In this document: in pieces, positions 43,708 through 52,384 of the stretch
Layout of the letters: the number at the start of each line of letters is the position of its first letter
Numbering within the stretch: position 1 is the first letter of the stretch
NCBI RefSeq assembly: GCF_017357405.1
Contig: NZ_CP071597.1
Span: forward strand, 2,728,001 to 2,792,000
DNA from: Halomontanus rarus
GTDB lineage: Archaea > Halobacteriota > Halobacteria > Halobacteriales > Natrialbaceae
DNA length: 64,000 bases
Direction: 5' to 3'
Program-made: the position numbers and the translations under genes
Notes under the pieces: model-generated
The model's input: the letters and a program-made list of their open reading frames with translations, nothing else
What the model was told of the DNA's origin: nothing
Databases searched by the model: none

Positions 43708-44622
43708 TCATGCGAACGACACGTCGCTCGAGAGCAGAGACGGCGCGACGCCGAGTCCGAACAGCCCACTGCGGGTGGCGGCGTAGTCAAGCAGGATGGC
43801 TCCGACGGCGACGACGGCGACTGCTGCGACCACCGGACCACGTATTTTTGCGCGCGCGACTCGAACGCGGCGGTCGGATCGCGTCTCCTCACGCCGATTG
43901 CGAACCACCCAGACGACTAGCGCGCCGGCGGTCAGCGCGAGCAACTGGAGCATCGACCCGGACCCATCACTGACGACGGCCGCGACGAGGGCGAGCCCGC
44001 TCGCGATGGCGAGCGTGACCGTCGTCCGATCGACGCTCGTCCGCTCTACGAGCCACAACGTCGCGCCGAGGTAGGCCAGTCCGACGAGCACGCCGGCGAC
44101 GATGTCGATCGGGTAGTGGACGCCGAGGACGAGCCGCGAGAAACTCACGAGTCCGACGATCGCCGCGGCGACGGCGATCCGCTGGCGTCGGGTTCCGACG
44201 TCGAGAACGGCGGCCAGCAGGCCGAAGGTGACCGTGGATCCGAGCGCGTGACCGCTCGGGAACCCGTAGCCTGCAGCCGTCCCGAGATTCGAGTACCACG
44301 GTCGCAGCGCTTCGGGCGCGTTCTCGACGGGCATGAGGACCGTCTCGGGACGAGGCATCGCGAAGGCGTACTTGAGCGCGCTCAGGAGTGCGAGTCCGCC
44401 GACGACGACCGCGAGCGGCCAGGGCCCCTGTTTCCGTCCGCGCTCGTCCTCGAGGGCCCACGACGCGCCGATGGCGACGAGCAGGAGGAACCAGACGTCG
44501 CCGAGCTGGGTGACGACCGCCATACACAGGGCCGCCCACTCCGGAAGGACGTCGTGGATCCCCTCGAGGACCGTCGTTCCGCGAACGAGAGACACGTTAC
44601 GTGTAACGACGGAGAGACACAT
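43708..44622 (-). CDS. PAP2-family membrane phosphatase
   Basis: A 304-residue protein with about nine helices and the three PAP2 motifs: KYAFAMPRPE (KxxxxxxRP), YGFPSGHALGS (PSGH) and SRLVLGVHYPIDIVAG (SRxxxxxHxxxD). It likely dephosphorylates a lipid phosphate or polyprenyl diphosphate. ATG 44622 is used; a GTG at 44595 would remove nine residues and would put the small palindrome CGTTAC-GT-GTAACG (44595-44608) just upstream of the start. Divergent from the creatininase-like gene with only 57 bp between. Confidence 0.92.
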   Translation of the reverse strand: MCLSVVTRNVSLVRGTTVLEGIHDVLPEWAALCMAVVTQLGDVWFLLLVAIGASWALEDERGRKQGPWPLAVVVGGLALLSALKYAFAMPRPETVLMPVENAPEALRPWYSNLGTAAGYGFPSGHALGSTVTFGLLAAVLDVGTRRQRIAVAAAIVGLVSFSRLVLGVHYPIDIVAGVLVGLAYLGATLWLVERTSVDRTTVTLAIASGLALVAAVVSDGSGSMLQLLALTAGALVVWVVRNRREETRSDRRVRVARAKIRGPVVAAVAVVAVGAILLDYAATRSGLFGLGVAPSLLSSDVSFA

Positions 44623-44679
44623 AATTCCCGCCCCGGCAGAGCCGTGGGTTTGATGCTCGTTCGCTGGGTGAGAGTCGCT

Positions 44680-45420
44680 ATGGCGCTGGACCTCACCGCG
44701 GCCACGTGGACGGACGTCGCCGACTGCGAGACCGACCTCGCCGTGCTTCCGGTCGGGAGCACAGAACAGCACGGCCCGCACGCACCTCTCGGAACCGACG
44801 TGCTGACGGCGGAAGCGATCGCCGACGCAGGCGTCGAGCGCTTCGACGGCGAGGTCGTCCGCGCGCCCGCAATCTCGATCGGTGTCGCCGAGGAACACCG
44901 TCACTTCCCGGGGACGATGTGGGTCTCCCCGGACACGTTTCGATCGGTCGTCCGAGAGTCCGTCGAGAGCCTCTCCTACCACGGCTTCGACCGGGTCGTG
45001 CTGGTCAACGGCCACGGCGGCAACGTCGGCGCCCTGCGAGAGGTCGCCGGCACGATCTCCCGCCACGACGAGGCCTACGCCGTCCCGTTCACCTGGTTCG
45101 ACGCGATCGACGCCGACGACATGGGCCACGGCGGCCCGCTCGAGACCGCGCTCCTCCGTCACCTTCGTCCGGACCTCGTGCGCGAGGACCGGATCGATGC
45201 GGCTCGCGAGGGTGGCGCACCCGGCTGGGGAGAGTGGGTCAGTTACACGAACCTCGCCTACGATTCGGCGGCGTTCTCGGAGAACGGCGTGGTCGGCGAT
45301 CCGGCGGCTGGAGACGCCGACAGGGGACACGAACTGTTCGACGAAGCGGCCGCTGCGCTCGTGGCGCTTCTCGAGGCCGTCGCCGCTCGAGACATCTCGG
45401 AGCCCGCTCGGCGGGGGTGA
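44680..45420 (+). CDS. Creatininase-family amidohydrolase (ArfB-like)
   Basis: A 246-residue metal-dependent hydrolase. Family motifs: LPVGSTEQHGPHAPLGTD (metal Glu, His, Asp) near residue 24, EEHRHFPGTMWVSPDTF, VLVNGHGGNVGAL and the C-terminal metal Glu in GHGGPLETALL. In archaea the family includes ArfB, the deformylase of riboflavin and F420 precursor synthesis; haloarchaea also have paralogues, so the exact substrate is not certain. Starts at ATG 44680. Confidence 0.88.
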   Translation: MALDLTAATWTDVADCETDLAVLPVGSTEQHGPHAPLGTDVLTAEAIADAGVERFDGEVVRAPAISIGVAEEHRHFPGTMWVSPDTFRSVVRESVESLSYHGFDRVVLVNGHGGNVGALREVAGTISRHDEAYAVPFTWFDAIDADDMGHGGPLETALLRHLRPDLVREDRIDAAREGGAPGWGEWVSYTNLAYDSAAFSENGVVGDPAAGDADRGHELFDEAAAALVALLEAVAARDISEPARRG

Positions 45421-45441
45421 CCGATCGTCGTCGGTGGGTCG

Positions 45442-45930
45442 TTACTCTTCGTCTTCTTCTTCGTCCTCGTCCTCGTCGTCCGCTTCGTCGGCCTCGGCTT
45501 CGTCCTCTTCTTCGTCTTCGTCTTCGTCGTCGCTCTCGTCGACACCCGCCTCCTGGAGCGTCCCGCGAAGCGCTGGAATCGTCGCGGTGAGCTCGCCAAC
45601 CTGCTCGCCGGCCGCGGAGATGTCTTCGATGGCGTCCTCGATGGCTTCGATCTCCGCCTCGAGGTCGTCGGCGTCGTCGAAGGCGTCGGCGCGCTGGCCC
45701 ATCGTGAACCACTTCTTCGCGTCCCGGAGGTGGTCCTCGGCGTCGCCCGCGTCGAGGGCGGATTTCAGTCCGTTGAGGACGCCGAGGACGTTGTCGGCGT
45801 CGGTCTCCCAGACGTCGTCGGCTTCCGGAAGGGCGTCCCACGCCTCCGCGAGCGAGGCTTCGACGTCCTCGCGCATCTCGTTGGCCGCTTCGCCGAACAG
45901 TTCGTCGTTGTCGAGTGCCGTCTGGCTCAT
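45442..45930 (-). CDS. DUF5790-like acidic helical protein
   Basis: A 162-residue protein: a helical body (EMREDVEASLAEAWDALPEA ... LNGLKSALDAGDAEDHLRDA ... EAIEDAIEDISAAGEQVGEL) and a ~40-residue tail made almost only of Asp, Glu and Ala. It resembles the haloarchaeal family I recall as DUF5790; role unknown, with a coiled-coil look. The tail is encoded by GAAGAC-type repeats. It is convergent with the creatininase-like gene, 21 bp apart. Confidence 0.8.
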   Translation of the reverse strand: MSQTALDNDELFGEAANEMREDVEASLAEAWDALPEADDVWETDADNVLGVLNGLKSALDAGDAEDHLRDAKKWFTMGQRADAFDDADDLEAEIEAIEDAIEDISAAGEQVGELTATIPALRGTLQEAGVDESDDEDEDEEEDEAEADEADDEDEDEEEDEE

Positions 45931-46145
45931 GTCACGTCCTTCACGCCCGGTGGGGTTAAAAGATAGCCCGAAAGTGAAAGTGAAATACGGCTCGAGCGGC
46001 CCGGTATCGACGAATTAGCTGCGAAATTTCGAAAGGGATGTCGTCGTCTCTGATGGCGGTTCAGTGTTCGTCGGCTGTCTGTCGTCGGTAGTTCCCGACT
46101 GGTACTCTCGAACAGGGGTAGACGATGACACCGAATTCGCCGGCG

Positions 46146-46334
46146 TCACTGGTGATTCTTCGTGACGGCGTACAGCACTGTCGCCGTCGCGACGCCGCCA
46201 GCGGTCGCCGGGAGCAGCGAACTGCGAAGCGACGCATCGCCGAGGATCGACCCGACGAGCGTGTAGACGACGATCCAGGTGACGACGGTTACTGACCCGA
46301 AGAGCCACGGGTTCTCGAGTGCGAATCGATTCAT
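46146..46334 (-). CDS. Small two-helix membrane protein
   Basis: From ATG 46334 (MNRFALENPWLFGSVTVV) a 62-residue protein with two hydrophobic helices (residues 10-30 and 38-55) joined by a short polar loop and ending TKNHQ. A start at 46367 would add 11 polar residues. No family recognised. Isolated between the acidic protein and the MptD gene. Confidence 0.55.
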   Translation of the reverse strand: MNRFALENPWLFGSVTVVTWIVVYTLVGSILGDASLRSSLLPATAGGVATATVLYAVTKNHQ

Positions 46335-46457
46335 TTCGCTCGTGGGTTCCTTCGTGACACCTCCCAAAACCAGCGTCGATACCGTACCGCACTCGTAGTC
46401 GATACTCGTCTCGGAACCCGCGTCTCGAGGGTCGGTCTCGAGACGTCCCGGACCGTC

Positions 46458-46796
46458 TCACCGATCGACGGAAACGACTCGCATCCGCGGGTATCCATCC
46501 TCCATCTCCATTCGGGTGACGACCTCGCAGCCGTCGTGGTCGACGACGATTTCGACTTCCACGAACTCGCCTGTCATCTCGGTGTAGCCGTGCTGGCAGG
46601 CCGCCGCGAGTGCGTCCTCGCGGACGTCGACGGTCACCGACCGGCAGTGGGGCTGGTTCTCGATCGCCTCTTCCATCGCTCGAGCGAGGCTGGGTGCGCT
46701 CTCTGGGGAGACGGGCGTGCCCGCGAACTGGTGGTAGAGCGATCCGAACTTGATACCCGCTTCGAAACAGGCGATTTCGGCGTTTGTCGCGTCCAT
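46458..46796 (-). CDS. mptD: Archaeal dihydroneopterin aldolase (MptD family)
   Basis: A 112-residue enzyme from ATG 46796. The start MDATNAEIACFEAGIKFGSL and the motif YHQFAGTPVS are typical of MptD (former DUF372), which converts 7,8-dihydroneopterin to 6-hydroxymethyl-dihydropterin in methanopterin/folate-type synthesis. The middle (AIENQPHCRSVTVDV) and end (GEFVEVEIVVDHDGCEVVTRMEMEDG) also fit. The frame extends to 46886 with basic residues, rejected. It is divergent from azf. Confidence 0.87.
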   Translation of the reverse strand: MDATNAEIACFEAGIKFGSLYHQFAGTPVSPESAPSLARAMEEAIENQPHCRSVTVDVREDALAAACQHGYTEMTGEFVEVEIVVDHDGCEVVTRMEMEDGYPRMRVVSVDR

Positions 46797-46962
46797 GCGT
46801 GGGGGTCGTCCGGACGAGGGAAGGTCGTTGTGGTGCTCGTAGAACGCCGTGACCGGCTCCTCGAGAATCGGTACTCGAGCCGACACTCTCGTCGCTATGG
46901 CCCCGTCGATCGGAATCGCACGTTACTTATCGGCGGTTACCCTCAGGCCCAACGAGAACAGA

Positions 46963-47706
46963 ATGGCACAGTCGGTCCTGCTCACAGGGGCTGCGGGGCG
47001 CGTCGGGCAGGCGATCCTCGCCGACCTCGCAGACGAGTACGAGTGGCGGTTGCTCGATCGCGATCCGCCAACCGAGGAGCATCCAGGAGAGTTCGTCGTC
47101 GCGAACATCACCGACGACGAGGCCGTCCGCGAGGCGATGGAGGGCATCGACGCGGTGATCCACCTCGCGGGCGACCCGCGGCCGGAAGCGCCGTGGAACA
47201 GCGTCCTCACCAACAACATCGACGGGACCCAGACCGTCTTCGAGGCCGCCATCGACGCCGGCGTCGAAAAGGTCGCGTTCGCCTCCTCGAACCACGCCGT
47301 CGGCGCCTACGAGACCGACGACCGCGTCCCCGACATGTACCGCCCTCACGACCAGTACCGTCTCGACGGCACCGAACTCCCCCGCCCGGGGAACCTCTAC
47401 GGCGTCTCCAAGGCCGCCGGCGAGTCGCTTGGCCGGTACTACCACGACGAACACGACCTGTCGGTCGTCTGCGTGCGCATCGGCAACCTCACGAAGGGTC
47501 ACCCACCGATCGACTACGAACGCGGACAGGCGATGTGGCTCTCCTACCGCGACTGTGCGCACCTCTTCGATCGCTGCGTCCGCGCCGACTACGGCTACGA
47601 GATCGTCTACGGCATCTCCGACAACGACCGGAAGTACTACTCCTTGGAGCGCGCTCGAAACGCGCTCGGCTACGAGCCGCGGGACAACTCCGCCCACCAC
47701 GACTGA
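46963..47706 (+). CDS. azf: NAD-dependent glucose-6-phosphate dehydrogenase (Azf)
   Basis: A 247-residue extended short-chain dehydrogenase. TGAAGRVGQAIL at the N-terminus is the nucleotide site and YGVSKAAGE the catalytic Tyr-Lys pair. The sequence DAVIHLAGDPRPEAPWNSVL and the end YGISDNDRKYYSLERARNAL agree with Haloferax volcanii Azf as I remember it, the entry enzyme of the haloarchaeal oxidative pentose phosphate pathway, which is unrelated to bacterial Zwf. ATG 46963 gives the expected start MAQSVLLTG. Confidence 0.88.
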   Translation: MAQSVLLTGAAGRVGQAILADLADEYEWRLLDRDPPTEEHPGEFVVANITDDEAVREAMEGIDAVIHLAGDPRPEAPWNSVLTNNIDGTQTVFEAAIDAGVEKVAFASSNHAVGAYETDDRVPDMYRPHDQYRLDGTELPRPGNLYGVSKAAGESLGRYYHDEHDLSVVCVRIGNLTKGHPPIDYERGQAMWLSYRDCAHLFDRCVRADYGYEIVYGISDNDRKYYSLERARNALGYEPRDNSAHHD

Positions 47707-47805
47707 GTGTCGTCGATTGCTCGAGCGTTCTCGTTCGCGCTCAGTCTCGCACTTTCACCCAGGCTTGCGGAGCCGTCCCCGACCCGATCAGAATTGACGA
47801 CCGAG

Positions 47806-48420
47806 TCAAAACAACCCGTCTACATCTCGTTCTTTCGCAGCTCGCCGCTCAACGTGACCCGTCAACCGCTGATAGACGATTCCGCGGTGGTCCTCCTCGC
47901 GCACGAAGTCGAACACCAGCGAGACGAACCGGCTGTCGTCGCGACCGGCCTCGAGGTCGACCTCCGCGTACTCGATCGCCCGTTCGATCGGCTCCTCGTC
48001 GAAGCCGAGGTCCTCGGCGAGAATCGGTGCGGCGATCGTCGTCGCGGACAGCGAGAGCTCCTCGAGTCCCGGAACCGTCCCCTCGTGGGCGACCGGCTGG
48101 GGCGGTCGGCGTTCGATCACTTCGGGGTCGGTCGCGAGCGTCTCGAGGAACCCCTGGATCGGCTCGAGTGCGACGTCGCGGGAGTCGGCGGGGAGGCCCG
48201 CGAGGTAGTCCCCGGCGCTCGCCGCGAGTCCGACGGCTCCCTCCCAGTTGCCGTTGCGAGCGTGGTAGACCGCCGCGGTGAACTGGATGAGCCCGTGGAG
48301 CAGCCGCTCGTCGGGCGTTCCGGACTCGCACTCGAGCCAGCGGGCTTCCCAGGCGTCGTGGGCGGCGTGGTAGTAGCCGGCGTTGTAGATGGCGATGCCG
48401 GCCCGAAGGGAGTCGCGCAT
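47806..48420 (-). CDS. DUF309-domain protein
   Basis: A 204-residue soluble protein from ATG 48420 (MRDSLRAGIAIYNAGYYHAA). The DUF309 signature is the N-terminal helix pair with GYYHAAHDAWEARWLE and DERLLHGLIQFTAAVYHARNGN; the C-terminal half is a helical extension. Structure is known for relatives, function is not. The frame continues far upstream across the MFS gene in another reading, which is not coding. Confidence 0.88.
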   Translation of the reverse strand: MRDSLRAGIAIYNAGYYHAAHDAWEARWLECESGTPDERLLHGLIQFTAAVYHARNGNWEGAVGLAASAGDYLAGLPADSRDVALEPIQGFLETLATDPEVIERRPPQPVAHEGTVPGLEELSLSATTIAAPILAEDLGFDEEPIERAIEYAEVDLEAGRDDSRFVSLVFDFVREEDHRGIVYQRLTGHVERRAAKERDVDGLF

Positions 48421-48533
48421 GCTGTCGATCGATTCGGTCTCGAGGGGGATATTCCTGTTCCCGTTCTGTTCCCGTTCCCCGGCCGTCGGTCGTCGTTCGG
48501 GTCGCCCGTCGGATCCGCTCGAGCCGCGGACTA

Positions 48534-49913
48534 CTACCGGTAGGCTTCGAACTCCTCGCCGAACAGCAGGAAGTAGGCCGTGCCGACGAGGCCGATGCCG
48601 GTCGCGACCGCGAACGCGAGCGTGGGGTCGCCCGCGAAGACCTCCGCCCCGGTCAACGGATTCGAGAACCCGCCCCAGACGAGTCCGCCCAGCGCCGCGG
48701 AGGGGATGACGATCAGGTTCCGCAGGAGGTAGTAGGTCCCCGTCACTCGACCGCCGGCACCCATCTCCGCGGGGCCGACGATGAGCGCCTTGTGCGCGGG
48801 CAGTCCCGCGAAGCGCAGGCCGGAGAACGCGAAGAGCACCGCGAGGACCGCAGCGCTCTCGGGCGCGTTGATCAACAGAACGGGGAAGATCGCGTACACC
48901 GAAAAACCCAGGGCGACGACCGGCTTCAAACCGACGCGCTCGGCGACTTTCGCGGCCGGGATCATGATCAGCAAGGCGACGAGCATCTCGAGGCCGAGCA
49001 GGATCCCGAAGTACGACTGCGGGCTGAGCTCGAGGGTGCCGACGGCCGGCAGGGACAGCGAGAGGCCGACTTCGAGGAACTGCGTCACCACGAGGACGAA
49101 GAAGATGTAGACCATGCCGTTGGCGAAGCGCACGAGGGTGTCGCCGACGAGCAGCGGGTGGAGTTCCGCGGGCATCTCCGTGAGGTCTCGTCTGATCTGG
49201 GCGAGACCGCCGAACTCCTTGCCGAAGCTGTCGCCGCTCGAGTCGTAGAGGAAGTGCTGGACGAGGGTGCCGACGACGCCGAAGACGATCGCGACGACGA
49301 GGATCAGCTGGAAGGCGAGTTCGACGTCGCCGGCGCCGGAGCCGAACGGGTAGAACAGCGCCGCGGCGATCAGCGGGCCGACGAGAAACGCGGTCCGGCG
49401 GAAGGTCTCGGTGCTGGCGAAGCCGGCGGCCAACTTCGACGGCGGGACCGCCTGTTTGACGATCGCGAAGGAGGCACCCAGTCCGAACGACTTCCAAGCC
49501 TGCGAGAAGACGAGCCCGATGAAGACCGCGACGATCGCGAGCGAGGTCGGGCCGACGGCGACGGCGGTCAGCCAGGGTGCGACGAACCAGATCGCGAACC
49601 CGACCGTCGAGAGCAGTCCGAACGCCGTCAGCGCGTATCGCGATCCGATCCGATCCGAGATCGCACCGCCTGGATAGGGATAGACGGCACTGATGACGTT
49701 TCCGAAGGTGCCGAAGATCCCAATCACCAGCGCCGTCGCGCCCAGCGCGGACATGTACTCGGCCATGTACCGACTGGTCATCTGGAAGCCGAGGCTGAAC
49801 GCGAACATCGCCAGCGAGAGGACCAAGACGTCCCGCTCGAGGGCGAAAAACTGGCGGAACGCGTCGAGCGGATCCGCCTCCTCCGTCCCGCCCGCACCGG
49901 TCTCGAGGCTCAT
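48534..49913 (-). CDS. Major facilitator superfamily transporter
   Basis: A 459-residue transporter with twelve predicted helices. The loop 2-3 motif is present as GAISDRIGSRYALT, and its counterpart in the second half as AAKVAERVGLKPVV. An unusually long cytoplasmic loop (about residues 205-235) joins the halves. Haloarchaeal MFS proteins of this type are poorly characterised; drug or metabolite efflux is possible. 113 bp upstream of the DUF309 gene on the same strand. Confidence 0.92.
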   Translation of the reverse strand: MSLETGAGGTEEADPLDAFRQFFALERDVLVLSLAMFAFSLGFQMTSRYMAEYMSALGATALVIGIFGTFGNVISAVYPYPGGAISDRIGSRYALTAFGLLSTVGFAIWFVAPWLTAVAVGPTSLAIVAVFIGLVFSQAWKSFGLGASFAIVKQAVPPSKLAAGFASTETFRRTAFLVGPLIAAALFYPFGSGAGDVELAFQLILVVAIVFGVVGTLVQHFLYDSSGDSFGKEFGGLAQIRRDLTEMPAELHPLLVGDTLVRFANGMVYIFFVLVVTQFLEVGLSLSLPAVGTLELSPQSYFGILLGLEMLVALLIMIPAAKVAERVGLKPVVALGFSVYAIFPVLLINAPESAAVLAVLFAFSGLRFAGLPAHKALIVGPAEMGAGGRVTGTYYLLRNLIVIPSAALGGLVWGGFSNPLTGAEVFAGDPTLAFAVATGIGLVGTAYFLLFGEEFEAYR

Positions 49914-50129
49914 GTGTCTGTGTATCGGTGCTCGCTCGAGGCTCTTTGTCGTTCGGCTCGCGGAAGGGAGCGTGACGCGAAACGGGGGAGTGGAGGCGGT
50001 GTGAGAACGGAGGTGGAGTGGGGTGTGGTCGGGAGTAAACGCGCAACCGGACGTCGTTGCCGGCGCTCACCCATCCGCTGGCGGTGAAACCCCGAACAGT
50101 AAAGGCGGGTGCGACCTTCGACGGTGATA

Positions 50130-51086
50130 ATGACGAGGCTCGGAACGGCGGAGGCGGGCCCCGGCGAGATCGACACGGGCCGTCTCGAGGTCGGCGAGAC
50201 CCGAGACGGCAGCTCGTTCGGGCTCCCGGTCGCCGTGATCAACGGCGCAGAGCCGGGACAGACGCTCTACATGCAGGCCGTCAGCGACGGTGACGAATTG
50301 AACGGGGTCGGCGTCGTTCAGCGGGTCGTCCCGCGACTTGACCCGGCCGAACTCTCGGGGACCATCCTCGTAGTTGGCATCGTCAACTACCACGCGTTTC
50401 AGGTCGCCGAACACCGAAACCCGATCGACGACACGAAGATGAACCGGACCTACCCCGGCAACGAGAACGGGACCTCGAGCGAGCGGATCGCCCACGCGAC
50501 GTTCGAGGCGGCCACGCGGGCGGACCTGATCGTCGACCTTCACCAGGGATCGACCAGTCGGATGATCGACGAGGTTCGCGTCCGCTGTGGGAAACGCCAC
50601 CGACTCCACGAGGAGTGTCTCGAGCTGGCGAAGGTCTTCGGCTGTGGCTACATTCTGGATCAGCGGGGGCCGGACGGCCAGCTCGCCCGAGCCGGCCCGG
50701 ACGACGGCATCCCGACGATCGATCCCGAACTCGGGGGGGCCGTCGGCTGGGACGAAACCAGCATCGAGAAGGGCGTCGCCGGCGTCTTCAACGTCCTCTC
50801 TCACTACGGCTTCCTCGAGGGTGACAGCGACTACGAGCGCCAGACTCGAGCGAGCGGCTTCGACCAGTACGGCTCGCCCGTCGGCGGGCTCGTGACCTTC
50901 AAGCGGGAACTCGGCCAGCGGGTCAGCGCCGGCGAGGTACTCTTCGAGGTGACGACGCCCTTCGGCGAGACGAAAGCCGAGATCACGGCCGACAGTGATG
51001 GAATCCTCTGGCGGACCCGTCGGTTGCCACAGGTCGCGACCGGCGAGTACGTCTGTTCGGTCGGCACCGATATCGACACTTACTGA
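50130..51086 (+). CDS. Succinylglutamate desuccinylase/aspartoacylase family protein
   Basis: A 318-residue member of the M14-like AstE/AspA amidohydrolases. Visible: LYMQAVSDGDELNGVGV where typical members have HGDE, then HRNPIDDTKMNRTYPG, the metal-binding ADLIVDLHQGS, and the biotin-carrier-like barrel at the end (GQRVSAGEVLFEVTTPFGE). The first metal His is replaced by Asp or Ser, which may be a subfamily feature or may change activity. ATG 50130 (MTRLGTAEAG) is preferred over 50109. Confidence 0.85.
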   Translation: MTRLGTAEAGPGEIDTGRLEVGETRDGSSFGLPVAVINGAEPGQTLYMQAVSDGDELNGVGVVQRVVPRLDPAELSGTILVVGIVNYHAFQVAEHRNPIDDTKMNRTYPGNENGTSSERIAHATFEAATRADLIVDLHQGSTSRMIDEVRVRCGKRHRLHEECLELAKVFGCGYILDQRGPDGQLARAGPDDGIPTIDPELGGAVGWDETSIEKGVAGVFNVLSHYGFLEGDSDYERQTRASGFDQYGSPVGGLVTFKRELGQRVSAGEVLFEVTTPFGETKAEITADSDGILWRTRRLPQVATGEYVCSVGTDIDTY

Positions 51087-51108
51087 GGCCGCTCGAACCG
51101 GTTGGACG

Positions 51109-51189
51109 CGACACACGATACCCGTCCACGATATACGACACCCGATCTACGAGACACCGTACACGACACACGACACACGACACACGATG
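51109..51189. repeat. ACACACG heptamer repeat before the threonine-synthase-like gene
   Basis: Degenerate ACGA(C/T)ACACG units become exact toward the right (CGACACACGACACACGACAC at 51164-51183) and run into the ATG at 51187. It occupies the place of the promoter, so repeat length could affect expression. Confidence 0.7.
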
Positions 51190-52290
51190 CCTACCGCTCT
51201 CACCTGCCCCGACTGTGGAACCGACTACGACCCAGGCCCCGACGAACCGTGGCGCTGTTCCTGTGGCCACGCCCTCGAGTTCGTCGACCGACCGCATCCC
51301 GAGGGGAGTCCGCGTCCGTTAGGGCAACTCGACACGACCGGCGGGCTGTGGACGTTCTTCGAGTTCCTCCCGATCGAAAAACACGTCTCGTTCGACGAGG
51401 GGTTCACCCCGCTGGTCGACGCCCCCGAGTGGAACGCCGCGTTCAAACTCGAGTACGTCTTCCCGACGGGTTCGTTCAAGGACCGCGGGGCGACGACGAC
51501 GCTCTCGCGGGCCGTGGAACTCGGCGTCGACAAGGTGATCGAGGACTCCTCCGGAAATGCGGGTGCGGCTATCGCGACCTACGCCGCCCGTGCGGGCCTG
51601 GAGGCGGACATTTACGTACCGGCGGACGTCAAGCAGTCGAAGCTGATGGCGATCCAGCGCACGGGCGCTCGTCCGATCCGCGTCGAGGGGACCCGGGAGG
51701 ACGTGACGACAGCGTGTATCGACGCCGTCGAGTCCGGCGAGGGGTGGTACGCGAGTCACGCCTGGAATCCCGCGTTCTACGCCGGGACGATGACGTTCGC
51801 GTTCGAGGTCGCCGCCCAGCGAGGCTGGACCGTCCCCGACGCCGTCGTACTCCCGATCGGTCACGGGACCCTCTTTCTGGGCGCCTATCGCGGCTTTTCC
51901 TTGCTCAACGAAGCCGGCATCGTCGACCGGATGCCGCGACTGCTTGGCGCACAGGCCGCCGGCTACGCCCCGATCGTGGGTGCACTCGGCGGCGAAACCG
52001 ACGTCGAAGACGGCGACGAGACCGACATCGCCGACGGGATTCAGATCACCGAACCCGCCCGCGGCACCCAGATCCTCGACGCGATCGAGGCGACCGACGG
52101 CGACGCGATCGCGCTCGGCGCCGACCCGATCGAGACCGCCCTCGACACGCTCCACCGGAACGGGTTCTACGTCGAGCCAACCTGCGCGGTCGCCCCCGCT
52201 GCGCTCCGACAGTACCGCGAGGACGGCGTTCTCGAAGACGACGACGACGTGGTCGTGCCGCTGACGGGGAGCGGACTGAAAACGCTGTAA
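51187..52290 (+). CDS. Threonine synthase-like PLP enzyme
   Basis: A 367-residue fold-type II PLP enzyme. An N-terminal zinc ribbon (CPDCG and CSCG) is followed by the PLP lysine in GSFKDRGATTT, the phosphate-adjacent SSGNAGAAIATYAA and the glycine/serine end PLTGSGLKTL. It resembles threonine synthase (O-phosphohomoserine to threonine), but several haloarchaeal paralogues of similar length exist, so the reaction is not certain. Start at 51187, at the end of the heptamer repeat. Confidence 0.87.
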   Translation: MPTALTCPDCGTDYDPGPDEPWRCSCGHALEFVDRPHPEGSPRPLGQLDTTGGLWTFFEFLPIEKHVSFDEGFTPLVDAPEWNAAFKLEYVFPTGSFKDRGATTTLSRAVELGVDKVIEDSSGNAGAAIATYAARAGLEADIYVPADVKQSKLMAIQRTGARPIRVEGTREDVTTACIDAVESGEGWYASHAWNPAFYAGTMTFAFEVAAQRGWTVPDAVVLPIGHGTLFLGAYRGFSLLNEAGIVDRMPRLLGAQAAGYAPIVGALGGETDVEDGDETDIADGIQITEPARGTQILDAIEATDGDAIALGADPIETALDTLHRNGFYVEPTCAVAPAALRQYREDGVLEDDDDVVVPLTGSGLKTL

Positions 52291-52384
52291 GCGGCCCCCG
52301 TGGTTCGGTGTGTGTCGTCGCTGTTCTCTCCGCTTGCAGGTTGGATACAACAGTGTGAAGTGGAGAACCGCCGTCTCAAGCGTC

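Noticed and set aside
44595..44608. Palindrome CGTTAC-GT-GTAACG
   Set aside because: Lies inside the PAP2 coding region if ATG 44622 is used; only meaningful if the start is the GTG at 44595.
47806..50070. A 754-codon minus-strand open frame
   Set aside because: Beyond the DUF309 gene it runs in a second frame across the MFS transporter and is arginine-rich, unlike haloarchaeal protein.
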